A DNA stretch of 64,000 nt. Source: Cenarchaeum symbiosum A (GTDB taxonomy: Archaea > Thermoproteota > Nitrososphaeria > Nitrososphaerales > Nitrosopumilaceae). Numbering within the stretch: the stretch's first letter is position 1; each line of letters starts with the position of its first letter. A program made the position numbers and the translations under genes. The notes under the pieces were generated by a model, which saw nothing but the letters and a program-made list of their open reading frames with translations, was not told where the DNA came from and ran no database searches. Location of the stretch: positions 1,510,849 to 1,574,848 of the forward strand of contig DP000238.1 of assembly GCA_000200715.1 (NCBI GenBank), read 5' to 3'. Positions 1 through 9,604 of the stretch are shown in pieces.

Positions 1-47
1 TCATCTTGTACTCTTGTGGATCCATGGCCCGGCCGTGCCTGCCGCCC

Positions 48-1328
48 TTATGTTTGATCCGGGGCGGGCCCTGGCAGGGCCTGGCGCCCGTCCCGCTTTG
101 TGTAGGCCTTTCCTATCTCGCGTATTATCATCGCGGCGATCCTCTCCTTGCCGGTCCGGCGGGACCACCTCTTTCCGCCCTGGGAGAGCACAAGCACCCT
201 GTTCCTGTCCGGGTCCCGCAGGTAGGCGGCGCCCACGTCGTTTGCTATCATCATGTCCGAGCCTGACTCGCGCATCTTTCTTGCGGCCGCCGCCTCGAGT
301 TCTCCGTCGGAGACGTCGGCCTCAGCCTTGAACCCCACCAGGAAGACGCCGGGCCGGATCCCCTTTATCCGGTCTATGATCTTTGGCGTGCCCGAGAGCT
401 TTAGCGTGATCTCCCCTTTGCCGCTCTTGATCTTTTTCTTTGATGGCTTGCGCACGGTATAATCAGAGACTGAAGCTGCCATCACCACTATCTCGGCGCC
501 TTTTTTTACCTCCCTGTATACGGCATCCGCCATCTCGGCGTGCGTTGTCACGGGGACGTGCCTTGCACCCGCCGGCGGCTGCTCCCTGCCCGGCCCGTAC
601 ACAAGGGTCACACGGGCCCCCGCGGATACCATCCCCGCGGCCAGCAGCACCCCCGTTCTCCCGGTGCTCCCGCTGGTGATAACCCTGACGGGGTCTATCT
701 TCTCTATAGTTGGCCCCGCAGCAATAATCACCCTGGCGCCGGCGAGCGCAGAAGACCGGCCGAACCTGTCCAGCACGCGCCCCAGCACGTCTGCAGGCTC
801 GGGCGCCTTTGCCTTGCCCTCTGTTATCAGCGGCTCCACAAACTCGACCTTTCCGCCGAGAAACCCGATGTTTCTCCGGACAGCCGCATTATCATACATT
901 GATTCGTGCATTGCAAGGCATATCATTATCGGAATTCCAGCGCCAAGGGCCACTGTCAGTACAGTCGAGACCGGCGTGTCGTCTATCCCGTTTGCCAGCT
1001 TGCCCAGCGTGTTCGCAGTTGCCGGGTACACTATTATCATGTCCGAGCCGCCGCGGTCGGCCAGCCGGATATGCTCGAGCCCCCCCGTCAGCTTTGTTAT
1101 CACATTGTTTCCTGTAGCCCATTTGAGATAGTCCGGCCGTATCAGCTTCATTGCCGCGCCGCTTGCAACGCATGTAACATCGGCGCCGTGTCTCATCAGC
1201 ATCCTTGCAAGCTCTATTGCCTTGTATGCCGCCACGCTTCCCGATACACACAGAACAATCCGCCTGCCGGCGAGCCCCGTCCCGTCTGATCCCGTTATGT
1301 CACGCGACGGGTGAGCGCTACCTGTCAA
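48..1328 (-). CDS. coaBC: Bifunctional phosphopantothenoylcysteine decarboxylase / phosphopantothenate-cysteine ligase
   Basis: Catalyses two cytosolic steps of CoA synthesis: joining cysteine to 4'-phosphopantothenate and decarboxylating the product to 4'-phosphopantetheine. The N-terminal flavoprotein half starts with RRIVLCVSGSVAAYKAIELA and has the NGIDDTPVSTV-type segment; the C-terminal ligase half shows ITSGSTGRTGV and a lysine-rich KPSKKKIKSGKGEI loop. The frame is open to 1433, but that extension runs through panB and is arginine/tryptophan-rich without family resemblance. I chose the TTG at 1328, which overlaps the panB stop and sits 19 codons before the flavoprotein strand. It is the last gene of a four-gene minus-strand CoA operon. 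About 426 aa, normal for the fused enzyme. Function is confident; the start is an inference. Confidence 0.93.
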   Translation of the reverse strand: MTGSAHPSRDITGSDGTGLAGRRIVLCVSGSVAAYKAIELARMLMRHGADVTCVASGAAMKLIRPDYLKWATGNNVITKLTGGLEHIRLADRGGSDMIIVYPATANTLGKLANGIDDTPVSTVLTVALGAGIPIMICLAMHESMYDNAAVRRNIGFLGGKVEFVEPLITEGKAKAPEPADVLGRVLDRFGRSSALAGARVIIAAGPTIEKIDPVRVITSGSTGRTGVLLAAGMVSAGARVTLVYGPGREQPPAGARHVPVTTHAEMADAVYREVKKGAEIVVMAASVSDYTVRKPSKKKIKSGKGEITLKLSGTPKIIDRIKGIRPGVFLVGFKAEADVSDGELEAAAARKMRESGSDMMIANDVGAAYLRDPDRNRVLVLSQGGKRWSRRTGKERIAAMIIREIGKAYTKRDGRQALPGPAPDQT

Positions 1329-2136
1329 GCCCGTCCGCCTCGCCTGCGTCCATGTAAAACGAGTTCTCAGGGCGCGGAAACTGTGAAGATTCCACCTCCG
1401 CCTTGAACCCGGCCACCGCCCCGGCCACCTCACCGGAGAGATCCGCGTACACCTTGGCGAACTTTGGCCTGAACCTGCCGTACAGGCCCAGCATATCGTG
1501 CAATACCAGCACCTGGCCGTCGCAGCCCGCGCCGGAGCCTATCCCGATGGTGGGAACACCCACCGATTTTGTCACCATGCGGGCCGCCTCCTCTGCTACC
1601 ATCTCGAGCACTATCGCAAAGGCGCCCGCCTCCTCGAGGGCCTTGGCGTCTTCGGCGAGCCGCAGCGCCGACTCCCTGGTCCTGCCCTGCACCCTGTACC
1701 CGCCGGATAGCGCCGCCGTCTGGGGCAGCAGCCCTATGTGGCCCATCACGGGGATGCCCGCCCCGGTTACGCCGCGCACTGCATCCGCTACAGCGGCCCC
1801 GCCCTCGAGCTTTACCGCGTCGGCCCCGGCCCTCACCAGCCTGCCCGAGTTCCTTATCGCATCTGCCGTGCACGCCTGGTACGACATGAACGGCAGGTCT
1901 CCGACCACCATTGAATCCTTCCGGCCCCGGGATACAGCACCCGTAAACAGGCACATCTCGTCCATTGTCACCCTGGTGGTGCTGTCATACCCGAGCACGA
2001 CCATGCCGGCGCTATCGCCGACTAGCAGCATGTCCGCCCCGTCGCACAGTGCAGCCATCGAATAGTCATAGCAGGCGACCACCGTGATTTTCTCCGACCC
2101 CTTCATGCGGGATATCGCATCCGCTGACCTAGGCAA
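1318..2136 (-). CDS. panB: 3-methyl-2-oxobutanoate hydroxymethyltransferase
   Basis: Transfers a hydroxymethyl group from methylene-tetrahydrofolate (or the archaeal pterin equivalent) to 2-oxoisovalerate, making ketopantoate. Family motifs are clear: VACYDYSMAALCDGADMLLVGDS near the N-terminus with the metal-binding aspartate, VVGDLPFMSYQ, AVKLEGGAAVADAVR, GIPVMGHIGLLPQ and GIGSGAGCDGQVLVLHDMLG. The length of 272 aa is normal. It overlaps the upstream phosphopantoate ligase gene by 8 nt and the downstream coaBC start by about 11 nt, so the genes are translationally coupled. No ketopantoate reductase is in the cluster. Confidence 0.96.
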   Translation of the reverse strand: MPRSADAISRMKGSEKITVVACYDYSMAALCDGADMLLVGDSAGMVVLGYDSTTRVTMDEMCLFTGAVSRGRKDSMVVGDLPFMSYQACTADAIRNSGRLVRAGADAVKLEGGAAVADAVRGVTGAGIPVMGHIGLLPQTAALSGGYRVQGRTRESALRLAEDAKALEEAGAFAIVLEMVAEEAARMVTKSVGVPTIGIGSGAGCDGQVLVLHDMLGLYGRFRPKFAKVYADLSGEVAGAVAGFKAEVESSQFPRPENSFYMDAGEADGLDR

Positions 2137-2887
2137 TCCACTGCCTCCGCAGCCCCGCGGTCATCTCCCGTATGCATGCTGCCAGGTTGGCCCCGTTGTC
2201 AAAGTTGCGCACAATCCTAGATAGCGCGGGCGCCCCCCTGGCGGAATACTCCCTGCACAGCCGGGCCAGCTCATCCATCCCCCTCGTTATATTGTCCACT
2301 ATTGTAATATCGGCCGTGCGCGCGGTCCTGGAAAGAGGGTTGAGATCAAACGTTATCACCTGCTTGCCTGCCGCCTTGAGTGCACTAGTCCTGTCGCCAT
2401 CCTCCAGCGGCACCACGACAACATCCGCCGCAAGTATCCCTTCTTTGTCTGCGGCACCGCGCGAGCGGCTCGTCCCTGCCAGGCGCCCCCGCGATTCAGG
2501 GTTGGCGCCAAGCACCCCCCGCGCCCCGCGCCTCTCCAGCTCGGCAGCTATCCTGGCCCTGCGGCCCCCGTCCCCGTAAAACGTGTTCACCTCCATCCTG
2601 GCTCTGGCGGCGCGCGCCAGCCGGACCGCCTCTGCCGCGCACAGTGCGGCAACGTTTCCGTTTACAGATATTATCGGCCGCTCCGCCAGCAGCAGAACAG
2701 CTGCAGCAGCCCGCAGTGCCTTTCTGGCGTGGCGCCCCGTCGCCTCCCCCAAAAGATAGTCAAACGCCTCGCCCCTGCCGTGCGCCATGAGCCCCTCCCT
2801 TGCGACAAGGCCTCGCTCGAGCCCCCGTACGAGCTTCTCCCTAACTAGCAGCGACTCGCGCCGCGGATGCGACCTTGGCACGGCCAT
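2129..2887 (-). CDS. 4-phosphopantoate-beta-alanine ligase (phosphopantothenate synthetase, archaeal type)
   Basis: Archaeal replacement for the bacterial PanC step: condenses 4-phosphopantoate with beta-alanine using ATP. The sequence has the family's N-terminal SHPRRESLLVREKLVRGLERGL helix, PIISVNGNVAALCA, MEVNTFYGDG, VVVPLEDGDRTSALKAAGK and the C-terminal ITFDLNPLSRTARTADITIVDN segment. 252 aa, as expected. It lies 6 nt downstream of pantoate kinase and overlaps panB by 8 nt. The kinase-ligase pairing is the diagnostic archaeal arrangement in which pantoate is phosphorylated before condensation. Confidence 0.93.
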   Translation of the reverse strand: MAVPRSHPRRESLLVREKLVRGLERGLVAREGLMAHGRGEAFDYLLGEATGRHARKALRAAAAVLLLAERPIISVNGNVAALCAAEAVRLARAARARMEVNTFYGDGGRRARIAAELERRGARGVLGANPESRGRLAGTSRSRGAADKEGILAADVVVVPLEDGDRTSALKAAGKQVITFDLNPLSRTARTADITIVDNITRGMDELARLCREYSARGAPALSRIVRNFDNGANLAACIREMTAGLRRQWIA

Positions 2888-2893
2888 GCAGTC

Positions 2894-3766
2894 CTACCTC
2901 GCGCCGCGTCCGTCTATCCGGGAGGTAATCACGGCGGCCTGCGGCAAATCCGGCAGCGCCTCCCGGACTAGGTGATCCTTGCCGCGCGGCACCAGCGCAA
3001 AGACGGTCTCGCCGAACAGCGCCACGCCGCACCCGTATCCCGCCCCGACCAAGGCGCCTATCACGTCATCCATCCGCCGAGTCACCACCCCCGCGTGCCT
3101 TGCAAACTCAAGCGACATGTCCTGAAACTCTTCAGGGTCGCCGCTGCCAGCTAACTTCTCGGCCATCCTCCCCCCGAGCCCGTTTACCGTATCCATCTTT
3201 TCATCAATGAACCTGCGCGTCGACACAGGTGCAAGGCAGACTATCACGGCAGTCGCATCCGTCTCCATCTTCTCGACGGCGCCCACCCCGGGAGCGCCGG
3301 GCGCCGTCCTGAGCTCAAAGCCCCCGTGGTATGCGGCAAGCACGTCCCCAAGTCCGGTCCTGCAGCGCACTTCTGCCTCGTGGGCTATCCGGCCGGCCCC
3401 CTCTGGGCCCAGCCCTGTGTCTAGCGCCCGGTCCAGGGCCATAGACAGAGAGAGCGCCACGGCCCCGCTTGCACCAAGCCCGTACCCCACCGGGATGCCT
3501 ATATCGTGGATAACCTCCAGCGGCGGCAGGCCGCCTGTCAGCTCGTCAAACCTCTCCAGTATATGCTCAGATACGCGCGTATCATCCGCAGGATGTCCCC
3601 TCGTGGTTATGGCACGCCCGCCCTGGGCCTCTTGGACCGTGCTCTTGACACCGTCCTCTATCGAGAAACCGGCCCCTATCGTTCCCTGTGCCGCCAAACC
3701 GGGCCCGCCCTTCTCCACCTTGAAGAAACCCGTTACATGTGCGGGACAGAAAGCCTCCCCCTTCAT
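2894..3766 (-). CDS. Pantoate kinase (GHMP kinase family)
   Basis: Phosphorylates pantoate to 4-phosphopantoate, the archaeal entry step to CoA. The GHMP ATP-binding loop is visible as PVGYGLGASGAVALSLSMAL (residues about 94-113), with the N-terminal AFCPAHVTGFF substrate strand and a C-terminal GYGCGVALFGETVFALV motif. 290 aa, typical. First gene of the operon that continues into the ligase, panB and coaBC. A TATA-like AATATAAG on the plus strand at about 3791-3798 lies 28 nt before the ATG on this strand, consistent with a leaderless operon transcript. The substrate is assigned from the operon plus family resemblance. Confidence 0.92.
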   Translation of the reverse strand: MKGEAFCPAHVTGFFKVEKGGPGLAAQGTIGAGFSIEDGVKSTVQEAQGGRAITTRGHPADDTRVSEHILERFDELTGGLPPLEVIHDIGIPVGYGLGASGAVALSLSMALDRALDTGLGPEGAGRIAHEAEVRCRTGLGDVLAAYHGGFELRTAPGAPGVGAVEKMETDATAVIVCLAPVSTRRFIDEKMDTVNGLGGRMAEKLAGSGDPEEFQDMSLEFARHAGVVTRRMDDVIGALVGAGYGCGVALFGETVFALVPRGKDHLVREALPDLPQAAVITSRIDGRGAR

Positions 3767-3830
3767 CTGTCTAGTTTAAACCGGACAGAAAATATAAGAA
3801 TATGGCTTAAACAGTATAAACCGGTATAAA
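3767..3830. promoter_or_regulatory. Divergent promoter region, CoA operon / PhoU-like regulator
   Basis: This 64-bp AT-rich gap separates divergently transcribed genes. On the minus strand a TTATATTTT box is centred about 28 nt from the pantoate kinase ATG. On the plus strand GCTTAAACAG followed by GTATAAACC precedes the TTG start at 3831. Both fit archaeal TATA boxes with leaderless starts. The two genes could be co-regulated from here, possibly by the AbrB-type regulator itself; that last point is speculation. Confidence 0.55.
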
Positions 3831-4808
3831 TTGGCTAAATTCATCAGAAAACTGCAGAGGATAGGGAGCAGCACGCTGGTATCGCTCCCAAAGGAATGGG
3901 TGGAGGCCAACGGGCTATCCAAGAATGTCGAGGTAGAGGTGGAGACGGTCCGGGACGCAGTAGTCATAACTGCCGGCAGAAAGGGCCGGCCGTCAAGGGA
4001 GATCACCATACCATACCCGCTGCCTCCGGGCGAGAACATCGCGGCCGATCTTACCGGGGCGTACCTGCTGGGATACGACGGCATCACGGTCAGGGGGGCG
4101 CACTCGATACACGCCGACGACAGGGAGAGGATAAGAAACTCGACGAGGCGCCTTGCCGGGATGGAGATAGTCGAGGAGAACGCCGCTACTGTAGAGATGC
4201 GCTTTCAGCTCGACCCCGGCACGCTGGACCCCCGGAGGATACTCCGCAGGATGAGCAGCATGGTGCTCGGCATGTACAATGATACGATCTCCGGGCTTGC
4301 CGGCGGGGACCGGTCTGATCTTGGCGCCATGCCGAGCAGGGACGACGAGGTGGACCGCCAGTACTTTTTGCTGGTCCGGCTGATAAGAAGCACGATGGTC
4401 GACAGGCGGCCCGCGGGCGGGTTCGACCTAGAAGACACGGACATACTGGATTACAGGATGGCGGCAAACCTGCTCGAGGGGGCGGGCGACGCGGTAGTCG
4501 AGATTGCCGCCGCTGTGGCCACCACCTCCCTCCCGCAGGAATACCTCGGGAGGATATACGATGCTGTAAAAAGACTCGAGCTCATCGAGCCAAAGGTGAT
4601 AGACGCGTTTGTCAACAACGACCGCGGGCTGGCGATAGAGGCGATAACCATGCACCGTTCCTTCGAGGAGGCAATCCAGTCGATAAAATCGCCCGTCGGC
4701 AGGCGGCAGATCCCCATAGACTACCTGGATCTTGTCTACATGTTCGAGCGCGCCGAGCGCTGCTGGGCCGACATAGCGGATCTTGTAAAGCCCGTCTATC
4801 CCGGCTGA
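3831..4808 (+). CDS. PhoU-domain regulator with N-terminal SpoVT/AbrB-type DNA-binding fold
   Basis: The N-terminus (KFIRKLQRIGSSTLVSLPKEWVEANGL, then a VEVEVETVRDAVVITA strand) is a swapped-hairpin AbrB/SpoVT domain. Residues about 120-325 form two helical PhoU-like repeats containing MSSMVLGMYNDT, DREVDRQYFLLVRLIR and YMFERAERCWADIADL. This architecture is common in archaea and is usually linked to phosphate or metal-dependent gene control, but no phosphate transporter is nearby. The start is a TTG about 25 nt after a TATA-like sequence. The 3' end overlaps the convergent Lrp-like gene by 13 nt. Confidence 0.85.
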   Translation: MAKFIRKLQRIGSSTLVSLPKEWVEANGLSKNVEVEVETVRDAVVITAGRKGRPSREITIPYPLPPGENIAADLTGAYLLGYDGITVRGAHSIHADDRERIRNSTRRLAGMEIVEENAATVEMRFQLDPGTLDPRRILRRMSSMVLGMYNDTISGLAGGDRSDLGAMPSRDDEVDRQYFLLVRLIRSTMVDRRPAGGFDLEDTDILDYRMAANLLEGAGDAVVEIAAAVATTSLPQEYLGRIYDAVKRLELIEPKVIDAFVNNDRGLAIEAITMHRSFEEAIQSIKSPVGRRQIPIDYLDLVYMFERAERCWADIADLVKPVYPG

Positions 4809-5755
4809 GCGGGCACGCGGGCGATCCTGTTCGACAAACGCAGCGTCGGCGACCTGCCGGCATCCTCTATTACCGAGCGGATCCACCCCGGGGGGAACAG
4901 TATGCTTTTTGGTATGAATAGATCAGCCGAGCCCACGCCGGGCACGTCCCTTGCCCGCTGCGTCAGGTCGTCGAGCTGGAACACATCCCCCCCGTACATG
5001 AAGAGCACAACATGGTTCTTTGCGATAAACGGGGCCTGCAAAAAGTGATCAGAGAATACAGCCTCAAGGCCCGGGAGCGCGGCGCGCGCGTCTTGCGCCC
5101 ATGCCATTACAGCAAACGGTATGAAGGCGCCCATCTTAGTCGGATCGTACACCAGCGTAAAGTATACAGAGTCGCTGCGGTGCAACTTCTCTATCGAGCG
5201 CGCGACAGTCTTTGTCGAGAGCCCTGCGGCCCTTGCAACATCCTCTATCTTGCGCCGCGGATCTTCCACCAGCTCGCCCATGATAGCAAGGTCGGTCCTC
5301 GTCAGGCCCGGGTCTATCTCCGGGCCGCCCGCCTCAAAGATGCTCAGCACCCGAACATCCCTCATCAAATTTTTAGCAAGCTCTATTCTCTCCTGCACAT
5401 CATCTTCTGCAACAATCCCGCATACGGTGACTCCCCCCACACACGGCGCCACCAAATACGGCTCGCCTACAAACCTCGCCTGCCGAAGTATCTCGTCGGG
5501 GTCGCGGCCGGTGACTACAATATAGAACAGGCCGCGGCCGAGCATCGGGGGCTCCACCCTTAGCGCAAAGCGCTCTATGACACCTGCTTCTTGCATCTTT
5601 TTTACCCTCGACCTTACCGCCCCGCCGGATATCCCAAGCTCGCGGCCCACCTGCCTGTCGGATTCCCTGCAGTTGTTGAGGAGCCTGCCGAGTACCTGCA
5701 TATCTAGTTCATCCAATATTTCACCAACCGTCCTGTACATCAGAGGCCGGGACAT
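4796..5755 (-). CDS. Lrp/AsnC-family transcriptional regulator with two winged-helix segments
   Basis: The first HTH is at about residues 17-60 (LDMQVLGRLLNNCRESDRQV, then ELGISGGAVRSRVKKMQEAGVIERF), followed by a ligand/oligomerisation region. A second HTH lies at about 155-200 (DLAIMGELVEDPRRKIEDVA, then AGLSTKTVARSIEKLHRSD). At 319 aa it is about twice a typical Lrp, a duplicated form seen in Thaumarchaeota. Two TATA-like boxes precede it: TTTTATATAC touches the first ATG and would suit a leaderless start at the sixth codon (5740), while TGCATATAGG suits 5755. The target genes are unknown; it is divergent from the ABC exporter operon. Confidence 0.87.
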   Translation of the reverse strand: MSRPLMYRTVGEILDELDMQVLGRLLNNCRESDRQVGRELGISGGAVRSRVKKMQEAGVIERFALRVEPPMLGRGLFYIVVTGRDPDEILRQARFVGEPYLVAPCVGGVTVCGIVAEDDVQERIELAKNLMRDVRVLSIFEAGGPEIDPGLTRTDLAIMGELVEDPRRKIEDVARAAGLSTKTVARSIEKLHRSDSVYFTLVYDPTKMGAFIPFAVMAWAQDARAALPGLEAVFSDHFLQAPFIAKNHVVLFMYGGDVFQLDDLTQRARDVPGVGSADLFIPKSILFPPGWIRSVIEDAGRSPTLRLSNRIARVPAQPG

Positions 5756-5889
5756 CGTATATAAAAATGTCCTATATGCAATGTAAATTCAAGACATGAT
5801 GATACATCATACTTTTCATATTGTAAAATGTCCTGTTTATTGGCACTAGCGATCAAATGCATTAAATATCAGACGGATCCCCAGAATAT
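5756..5889. promoter_or_regulatory. Divergent promoter region, Lrp-like regulator / ABC exporter operon
   Basis: AT-rich 134-bp gap in an otherwise GC-rich area. On the plus strand GCATTAAATATC (about 5859-5870) is centred about 25 nt before the GTG of the permease, a good leaderless archaeal promoter. On the minus strand TATATAC and CATATAGG precede the Lrp-like gene. ATGATGATACATCAT near 5798-5812 is a near-palindrome that could be an operator for the adjacent regulator; that is inferred only from symmetry and position. Confidence 0.55.
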
Positions 5890-7069
5890 GTGGAATACCG
5901 GCTGAACCTGGCAAAGCGCATGCTGTTCAACAAGAGGGGCAGCCTCATGGGCGCGGTGCTCGCGGTGACCATCGGCATACTTGTCATACACGTCAACTTT
6001 GTGATCTTTCAGGGTCTGTTCGATGCGATAGTCAGGGACCTTGAGGATTACAGGTTCGGCAATATCGCCGTAACCGACGATGAAGGGTACATAGACAAGT
6101 CGGATCTTGCGCTGGTCAGCTGGTTTGAGAGGATACCGCAGGTAGAGGCGGCCACCTCGAGACTCTCGGCTGTTGCCGCAGTAAATGTCACAAAGAACGG
6201 CATGCGAATAGAAGAGACCCGCATTCCAGTGGTGGGAGTAGACCCGCTCAGGGACGTCAGGGCATCAACGGTCCACAAGACTGTAACGGAGGGGCAGTTT
6301 GTATTTTCGAGAAACTCTATCGTGGTGGGCTCCAGCGTGGCGCGCGACCTGGGAAATGTTACCGTGGGTGACAACCTGGCAGTCAAGATTGTGGACAGGC
6401 TTGGGGACACCCAGATAAGGAGGTTCATAGTGACGGGCGTGGCCAACTCGCCAGGCGGCCAGGGGTTTGACTACAGCATTGTAATGCACATAGACACCCT
6501 CCGCGACATGATGGCGAGACCCGGGCAGACAGGGCAGATAATGGTGCGCCTCAACGACCCCGACATGGCAGTCGAGATAAAGAACCACTTTCTTGCATCG
6601 TTCCCCAACGACGACTTTGAGGCGGAGACCATAGAGGAGGCCGCCGAGTCGCAGCTGGCGGGCTTTAGGTCCGGGATTGCAATGATAAACATGATCGGGT
6701 ACTTTGGGATGATGTCGTCGGCGTTTGCGATAGTGACAATACAGATGATGCTCGTCAACGGAAAGACCCGAGAGATAGGGGTGATGCGGGCGATAGGCGC
6801 AAGGCGGCGCGACATAATGATAATCTTCCTCTTCCAGGGGATGATAATAGGCGCCATAGGCGCCGGGGCGGGGACCGCGGCGGGGCTCACCTATACATTT
6901 TATGCAAAAGAGACCAAGATGTCGTTCAACAACAGCCTGCCGCTCGAGGTGAGCTACGACTGGGCCAAGGTGGCACAGACCGCCATGACGTCCTTTGCAC
7001 TGGCGATACTCGCGTCATTGTACCCGTCGTACAGGGCGACGAAGCTGCTGCCCGTGGAGGCGATGCGCG

Positions 7070-7077
<8 letters not shown>
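5890..7077 (+). CDS. ABC transporter permease, MacB/FtsX-like
   Basis: Membrane subunit of an ABC exporter. It has one N-terminal TM segment (about 12-40, KRGSLMGAVLAVTIGILVIH onward), a large extracytoplasmic MacB_PCD-type domain (about 45-255), and three C-terminal TM segments in the FtsX arrangement (about 265-395) with the GKTREIGVMRAIGARRRDI coupling motif. Start is GTG about 25 nt after a TATA-like box. It overlaps the ATPase gene by 8 nt, and the next gene encodes a secreted protein, so the three form one operon. Such systems move lipoproteins, peptides or lipids, or act mechanically; the substrate is not evident. Confidence 0.92.
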
Positions 7078-7755
<678 letters not shown>

Positions 7756-7759
<4 letters not shown>

Positions 7760-9027
7760 AGCGGGCATTGGCGGTGCCGCTTGCGGCCCTGCTGGCGGCT
7801 GCCATGATACCTGCGGCCTCTGCGCAGCTCGGCACGGGCGACTCGCCCTTTGAGCGCAAGTTCGGCGACGTCAAGTTTCTTGACGCGTACTTTGGGACCT
7901 CAGACGAGAAGCTCGAGGTGACCCCCGGGGACCAGAACGTGCCGTTTACTGTTGTGCTCGCCAACGTGGGCACCCAGGACATAACGGGGATCAAGGGCCA
8001 GCTGTCTCTTCCGTTTGGCTTTTCGTCATCCGCGGGCCCCGGCATGGTGATAGAGGCCGACAGCGATACAAACTCGCTGGCGGGCGAGAACTTTGTGCTC
8101 ACGTTCTTTGTGAACGTCGAGGAGCAGGCGGACATAGGCAACTATCCCGCATCGGTCCGTGTCGAGTACTCGCGGCTGCGCGAGTCGGGGCTGCGCAACA
8201 CGTTCTTTGACTTTGACTTCAAGGTGACCGGCGACAGCGTGATAAACCTCCGTGCGCTCGACCCGTTTCTGACGTCCCTCCGGCACAACCACGTGGTCAT
8301 AGAGATCTCCAACGACGGGACGGCGCCGGCATCCGGCATCGACATGGAGCTGCAGAACACCGAGGTGAGCGCGACGATGTCCCAGTCGATGACCAATACT
8401 GAAAACGTGGTCATAATGGAGAGCAACTGGGATCTCGGGCACCTGGGCCCCGGGGAGTCCAAGGTCGTCGAGTTCGACCTGTATGTGCCCGGCTCGCTGC
8501 GGGGCGAGACGCTGCGCACTCCCATGGATATAACCTACTTTAACTCGCACGGCGACAGGCAGTCGGTCTCGAGGATAGCCGACTTTTACGTCAGGGGTTT
8601 AGTCGAGGCGTCAGTGTACAATGTGGGGGTTATCGAGCTCTCAGGGAAGCAGACGATAATAGGCGAGATAATAAACGAGGGCAACCAGGATGCGCTGTTC
8701 GCATTCGTTACGGTAGAGCCGCTCAACGGCTCGTCCATAAGGCCCACCACCCAGTTCATAGACGAGATAGAAGTGGACTCGCCCGTGCCTTTCAACGTGC
8801 CCGTCGAGTTTGACGGCGCGCCCACGTACGGCGAGAACGACGTCAAGATCAGCGTCAGGTACAAGGACGACGTCAGGGAGGAGACGATAATCGTGTACGA
8901 TACGACCGTGATGATCGAGTCCTTCGAGGCAGAGGAGGAGGGCTTTGACATGCTGCAGCTGATGGTGCTGCCCCTTGCAGCCGGCGTGGGCATCTTTGTG
9001 TTCCGCAGGTACAAAAAGCGCAAATAG
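7756..9027 (+). CDS. Secreted, membrane-anchored protein with CARDB/COG1361-like domains, exporter partner
   Basis: An N-terminal signal peptide (KRALAVPLAALLAAAMIPAA, cleavage likely after SAQ) and one C-terminal TM helix (LMVLPLAAGVGIFVFRR) with a basic tail RYKKRK place the roughly 370-aa body outside the cell. The body alternates beta-strand stretches typical of COG1361/CARDB repeats (for example VPFTVVLANVGTQDITGIKG and HVVIEISNDGTAPASGIDM). In archaea such proteins often sit beside FtsX-like permease/ATPase pairs, as here with a 4-nt overlap. Probably the extracellular arm of that transporter. No catalytic motif is seen. Confidence 0.82.
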
Positions 9028-9078
9028 CAGGCACGGCCCCGCGGAAAATTATTTATGCCCGACGGCAGGCCATGGATC

Positions 9079-9588
9079 ATGCCGTATGGGGATGCAGGGT
9101 TGGATGGCGAGGGCGCCGGTGTTGGCCAGCACACTGCCGACTATGGTACAATCTCCGATGAGGAGCTGACGTACCAGCTGCAAAAAGAGCTGGGGGACCA
9201 GTCTTCTGGCACGGCCAAGATAACCATCCCCAAGGGGATTAGACAGCACATGCCGCCGTGGTTCGAGGAGACACGCCTCGGATACCCCATGGGGTCCACA
9301 AGGCAGTACCGGTTCGGCAGGCTGCACGTGCATGAATATGAGGACAGGTACGTGGCCCACATGGACAATGCGAACCCGCGCTATGACCCGCTGGGCCACC
9401 TGGTAAAGGACGCGCCCGAGGTGCTCATAGGCCTGGGAGGCGCCGCGTTCGGCGGCAAGATAGTGGCGGACATATTACGGAGTGACATGCCCCGCGGATA
9501 CAAGATAGCGGCGGTCATAGCATCGTCGATCGCCGGGATAGCCGCCACCTACATGCTCTCAAAAAAGTTCAAGGAGCCCTCGGGGTGA
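9079..9588 (+). CDS. Conserved-looking hypothetical protein with C-terminal membrane segment(s)
   Basis: I do not recognise a family. The protein is about 169 aa with an acidic N-terminus, a central basic/aromatic part (PKGIRQHMPPWFEETRLGYP, RQYRFGRLHVHEYEDRY) and a hydrophobic C-terminal region (VLIGLGGAAFGGKIVADIL; YKIAAVIASSIAGIAATYML) that could be one or two helices. The frame opens at 9055, but AAATTATTTA at about 9045-9054 looks like a TATA box and would place a leaderless start at the ATG at 9079. Codon use matches the host genes. Confidence 0.6.
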   Translation: MPYGDAGLDGEGAGVGQHTADYGTISDEELTYQLQKELGDQSSGTAKITIPKGIRQHMPPWFEETRLGYPMGSTRQYRFGRLHVHEYEDRYVAHMDNANPRYDPLGHLVKDAPEVLIGLGGAAFGGKIVADILRSDMPRGYKIAAVIASSIAGIAATYMLSKKFKEPSG

Positions 9589-9604
9589 GGGCACTCTGTC
9601 CACG

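Noticed and set aside
48..1433. Long form of CoaBC beginning at 1433
   Set aside because: The extra 35 codons overlap panB, are rich in Arg/Trp and have no family resemblance.
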